NCBI RefSeq assembly: GCF_001999465.1
Contig: NZ_MQMF01000001.1
Coordinates: 620,001 to 684,000 of the forward strand
Direction: 5' to 3'
Source of the DNA: Fictibacillus arsenicus
Lineage (GTDB): Bacteria; Bacillota; Bacilli; Bacillales; Fictibacillaceae
DNA: 64,000 nt
The position numbers were made by a program, and so were the translations under genes. The stretch's first letter is position 1; each line of letters starts with the position of its first letter. Of this stretch, positions 59,167-64,000 are shown piece by piece. Under the pieces are notes generated by a model, which saw nothing but the letters and a program-made list of their open reading frames with translations, made no database searches and had not been told where the DNA came from.

Positions 59167-59228
59167 TGTAATGATAATCATTTTCATTTGCCAAAGTCAT
59201 TATAATAGAGAACGATTCTCATTGTCAA
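59167..59228 (-). promoter_or_regulatory. Promoter with two Fur boxes
   Basis: On the reverse strand TTGACA (59223-59228), 18 bp, TATAAT (59199-59204) forms a near-consensus promoter. A Fur box (59208-59226, 14 of 19 to consensus) lies in the spacer and a second (59167-59185, 16 of 19) lies downstream of the start site. Confidence 0.85.
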
Positions 59229-59287
59229 TGAAAGTTTAGAGAAATAAAAATAGAGACCTCCTAGTGTGGTGGTCTCTACTTCGTTTT

Positions 59288-59797
59288 CTATTGATGCTGG
59301 AGTGAGTATAGATAAAAAATATAATCAATTGATACACCTTTGTGTCCCAGCTGATTTATTATTGCTGAGATATGACCGCGATGATAGGTTCCGTGATTTA
59401 CAACATGCTGGATGAGTTCAGCATAATTAGATTCAAGTGTTCCAAAATGAGGATGACGAATCGTTGTTTGTGAGGTTATATCCGTTTGACCCGAAATAAA
59501 AGAGTCGTATTTTCTGCTCAATTCTTTAAATTTAAATTCTAGTTCATCCAAACTTGCAGCCTGTAAATCATCCGTTAGCTGTCCAAGCGTTGCAACAATA
59601 TCATTAAAATCTTCTCCTTTTATTGCCTTAAGCCAAACATAATCGACTTGATACATATGTATAAGCACTGCTGAAACCGATGGAAATACACTCTGAGTTT
59701 CCTTACGGTAGATTTCTAATGGAAGAGTTTTCAAATGTTCGAATACCTTATCATTTGCCCATACATTAAACTTTTGCAGCTGTACCGTTTTATCCAT
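59288..59797 (-). CDS. DinB-family protein
   Basis: This 169-residue four-helix protein belongs to the DinB/YfiT family. Its metal-binding His pattern is visible: LIHMYQVDYVWL (about 47-58) and HVVNHGTYHRGHI (about 131-143). Members are metal-dependent thiol or nucleophile transferases of varied function. The ATG at 59797 follows AGGAGGTCAGGAA; the 34-residue upstream extension is rejected. Confidence 0.87.
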   Translation of the reverse strand: MDKTVQLQKFNVWANDKVFEHLKTLPLEIYRKETQSVFPSVSAVLIHMYQVDYVWLKAIKGEDFNDIVATLGQLTDDLQAASLDELEFKFKELSRKYDSFISGQTDITSQTTIRHPHFGTLESNYAELIQHVVNHGTYHRGHISAIINQLGHKGVSIDYIFYLYSLQHQ

Positions 59798-59976
59798 TTC
59801 CTGACCTCCTATAATTTTAAAAAAGCAAAATAGTAACCACTCATAAATTCTATAACTATTAGTTAATCTCCTTTCATAAAATAGAGATTTGTCGAACAAA
59901 TGTTCTTGTTCTTAATTATAGCTTATAGTAAGATGAACATGTAATTTGACTAAAGATTAAAAGAGGAGTGTTTCTC

Positions 59977-60387
59977 GTGAAAAATCAAGCTGTTCCTTAT
60001 TTATCATTTAACGGCAATGCAAAAGACGCTTTGAATTTTTACAAAGACGTTTTTAACGGTGAAATCACAGAAATTCAAACATTTGGAGAAGCTGATTTCC
60101 CTAATCCTCCAGAGGCAGATAACCGTGTTATGCATGCAAAATTCAAAAAAGGGAATCTTTTCTTGATGGCCTCTGACAGCTTTCCTGGCCATGAAATTAC
60201 AGAGGGTAATAACATCTCACTCGTTCTAGAGGCTGATAGTGAAGAAGAAATTCAAAATCTTTATGAAAAACTAAGCCAAAACGGGACTGTATTAATGGAG
60301 CTGCAAGATACATTTTGGGGTGCAAAGTATGGCAAAGTGAAAGACCGCTTTGGGATTTCATGGGATCTAAATTATCAAAAAGCATAA
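59977..60387 (+). CDS. VOC-superfamily protein, PhnB-like
   Basis: This 136-residue vicinal-oxygen-chelate fold protein of the PhnB/glyoxalase-like type shows AVPYLSFNGNAKDALNFYKD (about 5-24), HAKFKKGNLFLMASDS and the C-terminal KVKDRFGISWDLNY. It is probably a small-molecule or metal-binding enzyme with unknown substrate. GTG 59977 lies eight bases after AGAGGAG; the in-frame GTG at 59968 is inside the SD. Confidence 0.87.
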   Translation: MKNQAVPYLSFNGNAKDALNFYKDVFNGEITEIQTFGEADFPNPPEADNRVMHAKFKKGNLFLMASDSFPGHEITEGNNISLVLEADSEEEIQNLYEKLSQNGTVLMELQDTFWGAKYGKVKDRFGISWDLNYQKA

Positions 60388-60396
60388 GAAAACACG

Positions 60397-60437
60397 AAAA
60401 AGCGTACACCATAGACATTTACGGCGTACGCTTTTCT
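60397..60437. terminator. Bidirectional terminator
   Basis: AAAAGCGTAC / GTACGCTTTT, 10-bp stem with a long loop, lies between the converging VOC and luciferase-like genes. Confidence 0.85.
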
Positions 60438-60438
60438 T

Positions 60439-61461
60439 TTACTTTTCTTTTAAAACACTTGATAAAAATTCAAACGAACGAAGCCGTGCTTGGTGATCAT
60501 AAATCTGGCTGTTAATTATAATTTCATCTGCCTCTGTTTCATCAAGAAACGATTGTAATTTCTCTTTTACTGTCTCTTTATTGCCAACAAACGTTGTACG
60601 CAGCTGCTTGTCTATTGTAGCTTTTTCAAATGGACTCCAAAAACCTTCCATACTTTCTACAGGCGGTTTAAGAGGCGTCGGAGTACCTCGGATTAAATTC
60701 AAAAACTGCTGCTGCAGTGAAGTCGCAAGCCACTTTGCTTCTTCATCCGTATCTGCAGCTACTACATTCGCTCCCACCATCGCATATGGTTCATCCAATA
60801 CTTCTGATGGTGTGAAGGTATTTCTGTACAGCTCTAGTGCAGGCAACGTATTTTCCGGTGAAAAGTGACTCGCAAATGCAAAAGGAAGACCAAGCCTTCC
60901 AGCAAGTCTTGCACTGAATCCACTTGAACCGAGCAGCCAGATTGGAATATTAAGTCCTTCTCCCGGTATTGCTCTTACCTTCATACTTCCTTCAGCCAAT
61001 TCCGGATTCAAGTACGTACGCAATTCATCAAGCTGCATCGGAAATTCATCGCCGCTCATGCTAAGTTCACGGCGCAAAGCATGTGCTGTCAGCTGGTCCG
61101 TTCCTGGAGCACGTCCAAGCCCTAGGTCAATCCGGCCAGGATACATGGACTCTAAAGTTCCAAACTGTTCAGCTATGACGAGCGGTGCATGGTTCGGAAG
61201 CATAATTCCACCTGACCCTACACGAATCTTTGATGTTCCCCCAGCCACATAGCCGATTACGACCGATGTAGCGGAACTCGCAATTCCTGGCATATTGTGA
61301 TGTTCAGCAAGCCAATACCGATTGTATCCCCATTTCTCAGCATGCTGAGCAAGATCTAACGTATTATTAAAAGAATCTGATGCCGTTCCACCTTCGACTA
61401 AAGGAGCCAAGTCTAATACAGAAAATGGAATATCACTCATACTCTTTTTGTGTTTGGACAT
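60439..61461 (-). CDS. Luciferase-like (LLM) flavin-dependent monooxygenase 1
   Basis: This 340-residue protein belongs to the bacterial luciferase-like monooxygenase superfamily, which uses reduced FMN and oxygen. The motifs [20 protein letters not shown] (about 45-64), [20 protein letters not shown] and [15 protein letters not shown]-type [16 protein letters not shown] (about 107-122) are diagnostic. The substrate is unknown. ATG follows AAAGGAGGACGCAAAA. A second LLM gene lies 108 bp upstream in the same orientation. Confidence 0.92.
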   Translation of the reverse strand: MSKHKKSMSDIPFSVLDLAPLVEGGTASDSFNNTLDLAQHAEKWGYNRYWLAEHHNMPGIASSATSVVIGYVAGGTSKIRVGSGGIMLPNHAPLVIAEQFGTLESMYPGRIDLGLGRAPGTDQLTAHALRRELSMSGDEFPMQLDELRTYLNPELAEGSMKVRAIPGEGLNIPIWLLGSSGFSARLAGRLGLPFAFASHFSPENTLPALELYRNTFTPSEVLDEPYAMVGANVVAADTDEEAKWLATSLQQQFLNLIRGTPTPLKPPVESMEGFWSPFEKATIDKQLRTTFVGNKETVKEKLQSFLDETEADEIIINSQIYDHQARLRSFEFLSSVLKEK

Positions 61462-61569
61462 TTTTGCGTCCTCCTTTTATATAAAGCAACGAAAAATTAG
61501 CTACTATATTTTAATAATTGCTATTAGTATAACAAGATACGTTTGTGATATAAAAAATAATGCTTACGT

Positions 61570-62577
61570 TCAATTATGTTTAGTGATCATTTCTTCTGCC
61601 AGCAGCTCATAAGAACGAATTCGATCCTCATATCGATGTGTAATGGTAACGACCATTATCTCATCGGTCTTATACCGTTCTTTCAGTTTACAAAGCTCTT
61701 TTTTCACATGATTAGGAGTGCCAATTATCATCTTGTCACTTGATTCATTGATGATCTGTGACCATTTTTCCATTGAATAGTAACTCTTTGCTGCTTCAAT
61801 AGAGGGTACTCCTTTGCCTTCTTCACCCTTGTTATTTTGTATTCTCCAAAAAAGCGCGGGCAAAGCTAATTCCTTAGCTTTTTCTGCTGTTTCTGCACAA
61901 ATAACTGAAACTGCAATAATCAATTTAGGTGTTTTTAGAACCCTCCCTGATTGGAAATGTTTTCGATATGTTTCTACTATTTGTTGTCCTGGCTTATCAC
62001 TCATAAAGTGACCGAAGGCGTATGCTACACCATTTTTAGCAGCTGAAATAGCACTCTTTTCACTTGTACCCAGAATCCAGGGATCAGGTGGAATTTTTGG
62101 AACAGGAGATGCCGAGACTTTAGAAAACATATGATCCGTTGGAAAGTCGTTATAAAGAAAATGAAGAAGTTCTTTAATAGATGCGGGCATTCGACGTACT
62201 TGTTCCAGATAATTATCTGATAAAGCCATCGTTGCTTCAGCTGAACCTCCAGGAGCTCGTCCGATTCCAAGATCGATCCTGCCTGGGTAAAGAGTAGCCA
62301 GCATGTTATACGTTTCGGCAACGCGGTATGGCCTGTAATGAGGCAACAAAACGGCACCAGCACCGATTCTTATTGATTTTGTGCTGGTGCCGATCACCCC
62401 TAGCATCACTTCGGGAGCTGAACAGGTCAATCCAGAGTAGTTATGATGTTCAGCAATCCAATATCTTTCATAGCCTAATCGTTCACCTGCTTTAGCCAAT
62501 TCCATGGAGGCAATTAATGCTTGTTGAGGAGTATGACCGTAAGAAATTGGTGATTGATCTAATATCGATAATTTCAT
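61570..62577 (-). CDS. Luciferase-like (LLM) flavin-dependent monooxygenase 2
   Basis: This 335-residue paralogue of LLM 1 has GYERYWIAEHHNYSGLTCSA (about 35-54), RIGAGAVLLPHYRPYRVAE and [16 protein letters not shown]. The C-terminal KTDEIMVVTITHRYEDRIRS segment is usual for this subgroup. The substrate is unknown. ATG follows GGGAGGAGTTATT. The two LLM genes look like an old tandem duplication, and they are not linked to a flavin reductase gene here. Confidence 0.92.
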   Translation of the reverse strand: MKLSILDQSPISYGHTPQQALIASMELAKAGERLGYERYWIAEHHNYSGLTCSAPEVMLGVIGTSTKSIRIGAGAVLLPHYRPYRVAETYNMLATLYPGRIDLGIGRAPGGSAEATMALSDNYLEQVRRMPASIKELLHFLYNDFPTDHMFSKVSASPVPKIPPDPWILGTSEKSAISAAKNGVAYAFGHFMSDKPGQQIVETYRKHFQSGRVLKTPKLIIAVSVICAETAEKAKELALPALFWRIQNNKGEEGKGVPSIEAAKSYYSMEKWSQIINESSDKMIIGTPNHVKKELCKLKERYKTDEIMVVTITHRYEDRIRSYELLAEEMITKHN

Positions 62578-62641
62578 AATAACTCCTCCCTTCCTTCGTT
62601 TTGTTAACTAGTATTTTACGTCAAAAACTATATTTTTACCG

Positions 62642-62670
62642 TTGACAACGCTTACATACTCTAGTTTAAT
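62642..62670 (+). promoter_or_regulatory. Promoter of the lipase gene, overlapping a cre-like site
   Basis: TTGACA, 17 bp, TTTAAT is a good sigma-A promoter about 115 bp before the lipase start. TGACAACGCTTACA (62643-62656) matches cre with one mismatch and covers the -35 region. Confidence 0.55.
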
Positions 62671-62783
62671 GTTATCTAAGTTAATTATTAGATTATGCAG
62701 GAATCTGGAGACACGAATCAATCCCGTATGAGAGAAGTTTGCGATGTCTTTTTTTATTAAAAATTAGAAATGAGGGATGTGTA

Positions 62784-63656
62784 ATGTCAAAGTGGTTAAG
62801 TATAATTTTTACCGTAATACTCGTTTCAATTCTATCGATAAGTGGCAGCCAAACAACAGCGATAGCAAATGATTCATCTGCCAGTGGATTCTTGACAGAA
62901 GAAGGACTTCCTCCTCCTGGCGCCAATGATGCTTCCTGCAAGCCGAGTGCCGAGCATCCAGAACCTGTTATCCTCGTCCCCGGAACATTTGAAACGATGG
63001 AAAGAAACTTTGTTAATCTAGCGCCCCTGTTAAAAGAAAAAGGATATTGTGTTTATTCCTTAAATTACGGGTATACCGGTGCTGTACCTGCATCTGGTCC
63101 TATTGAGGATTCAGCTGCCGAACTTAAGACTTTTATAGATAACGTTTTGAACTTAACAGGAGCCCAAAAAGTTTCTATCGTCGGACATAGCCAAGGTGGA
63201 ATGATGCCGCGTTATTATATGAAGAACCTAGGTGGAGCTGAAAAAGTAGAGGATTTGATCGGGCTTGTACCATCAAATCATGGAACGGAAGGTGTTGCAG
63301 GTCTTACGAAGCTTACATCAACAGGAGCAGATCTTGCATCTTGCACAGCGTGCCAGCAGCAAGCAGCTGGATCGGATTTTCTACTGAAGCTGAATGAATA
63401 TGACGAAACACCTGGTGATGTCTCATACACAGTGGTCACAACCCGAAATGATGAAATTGTTGTTCCTTTCACCTCAGCCTTTTTAAAAGGAGAGGAAGAG
63501 AAGATCACTAATATCACCATTCAGGATTATTACCCATATGATCAGATTGAGCATCAGAACATTGCTCAAGATCCACTTGCTTTTCATTTTGTCTTTGATG
63601 CACTCGATTATGAAGGACCTGCAGATCCCCAAAGAGCAGTCGGCATATTTAAGTAA
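62784..63656 (+). CDS. Secreted alpha/beta-hydrolase lipase
   Basis: This secreted lipase has 290 residues with a signal peptide (about 1-28, cleaved near AIANDS). The oxyanion motif VILVPGTFET (about 60-69), the nucleophile elbow GHSQGGMMPRYYM (about 132-144), an Asp near TTRNDEIVVPFTS (about 214-226) and a late His in IEHQNIAQDP complete the triad. It resembles the Streptomyces/Bacillus triacylglycerol lipase family. ATG 62784 follows GAGGGATGTGTA; an upstream in-frame start is rejected. Confidence 0.9.
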   Translation: MSKWLSIIFTVILVSILSISGSQTTAIANDSSASGFLTEEGLPPPGANDASCKPSAEHPEPVILVPGTFETMERNFVNLAPLLKEKGYCVYSLNYGYTGAVPASGPIEDSAAELKTFIDNVLNLTGAQKVSIVGHSQGGMMPRYYMKNLGGAEKVEDLIGLVPSNHGTEGVAGLTKLTSTGADLASCTACQQQAAGSDFLLKLNEYDETPGDVSYTVVTTRNDEIVVPFTSAFLKGEEEKITNITIQDYYPYDQIEHQNIAQDPLAFHFVFDALDYEGPADPQRAVGIFK

Positions 63657-63659
63657 CCT

Positions 63660-63692
63660 AAAAGGGACCTCCAGTAACGGAAGTCCCTTTTA
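63660..63692. terminator. Bidirectional terminator
   Basis: AAAAGGGAC / GTCCCTTTT stem with partial inner pairing lies between the converging lipase and EAL/HDOD-type genes. Confidence 0.85.
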
Positions 63693-63696
63693 AAAT

Positions 63697-64000
63697 TTAT
63701 TGAACTGTACTTTCCGTGTGTGCCTGAATAAATTGATCTGCTGATAAAGTGCTTGCTTGATAATTCATCAGCAATTCAGCACCTGATGTCTGAAGTGGGC
63801 GGCATAGTGTTTGTAATTCGTCCCACTCCCCGTGCTCAATAGACTTTACTGCAGAAAGAGCCAAATTATACTTTTCATTGTTACCAACTAAAGCTTCAGC
63901 CAGCTCATTAGTTATCGGAAGATCTTCAATGATATCTTTCATATTTTTGTTAAGGATCGTGTCGATCAATGAAAACATACCGAACATATAAAGCTGGTTT
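63697..64000 (-). CDS. C-terminal part of an EAL/HDOD-type signalling protein, cut by window edge
   Basis: The frame is open to the right edge, so only the last about 101 residues are visible. They read NQLYMFGMFSLIDTILNKNM followed by KDIIEDLPITNELAEALV, the typical end of an HDOD domain in YuxH-type EAL-HDOD proteins. Those are usually degenerate cyclic-di-GMP phosphodiesterase relatives. The N-terminal EAL domain would lie beyond 64000. The family call rests on this fragment alone. Confidence 0.75.
   Translation of the reverse strand, partial: NQLYMFGMFSLIDTILNKNMKDIIEDLPITNELAEALVGNNEKYNLALSAVKSIEHGEWDELQTLCRPLQTSGAELLMNYQASTLSADQFIQAHTESTVQ

Noticed and set aside
1-64000. Prophage, insertion sequence with transposase, tRNA or rRNA genes
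   Set aside because: I found no integrase, transposase, phage structural gene, tRNA cloverleaf or rRNA sequence; the only mobile-like elements are the short dispersed repeats.

Overview
The window is chromosomal DNA of an aerobic, endospore-forming, low-GC Bacillaceae. A Fictibacillus-like member is my best guess from gene content and repeat type; I could not test this by database search. The spore genes include GerA- and GerC-type germinant receptor subunits, CotB-type coat proteins, the spore transglutaminase Tgl and a YhcN/YlaJ lipoprotein. Many other genes have direct B. subtilis counterparts (fadN, fadM, rocB, yuaF-floT, hom-thrC-thrB, ampS, brnQ). Most genes are ordinary chromosomal genes with strong Shine-Dalgarno (SD) sequences, and TTG starts are unusually frequent.

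Layout. 1-5.5 kb: start of a FadR-controlled beta-oxidation operon (fadN), proline dehydrogenase, a CopD-type membrane protein and an unknown membrane protein. 6-9.7 kb: a two-gene germinant receptor operon lacking a B subunit, then a stand-alone UMP-kinase paralogue behind a leader peptide and an intrinsic terminator. 9.7-14 kb: CotB-like coat genes, a ZIP metal transporter and a large MscS-superfamily TM-helix-repeat protein. 14-17 kb: an ABC-2 exporter operon with a cre site, a nine-codon leader ORF and a terminator upstream; its last permease gene is frameshifted. 17-26 kb: SodC, peptidase S51, a MacB-type ABC pair, RocB, a HIT-like protein, an ECF sigma/anti-sigma pair and a GNAT. 26-38 kb: an M23 wall hydrolase, Tgl, an orphan OppB/OppC-like permease pair, a secreted unknown, an FAD oxidoreductase, BrnQ, YhcN-like, DedA, a GNAT/NIF3/GNAT cluster and YqgV.

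38-46 kb: yuaF-floT under a clear SigW promoter, an AlkD-like repair gene, a PAS-STAS protein, and the threonine operon. 46-51 kb: a GH18 lipoprotein, a ComB-family phosphatase, aminopeptidase AmpS and a GAF-STAS protein. 51-54.4 kb: secreted metalloprotease InhA followed by a small lipoprotein that resembles part of InhA's own propeptide. 54-59 kb: a GT-C-like membrane protein and a Fur-controlled iron module (FTR1 permease plus two secreted proteins that share a motif). 59-64 kb: DinB-like, VOC, two luciferase-like monooxygenases, a secreted lipase and the C-terminus of an EAL/HDOD-type protein.

Three sequence-level themes cut across the genes. (1) A MITE-like dispersed repeat family, up to about 305 bp, recurs in intergenic DNA. 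(2) Several unrelated intergenic arrays share a strict 20-21 bp period. (3) Two operons carry leader ORF plus terminator layouts typical of ribosome-mediated attenuation. Two genes are broken at 7-base homopolymers, which could be real or sequencing error.
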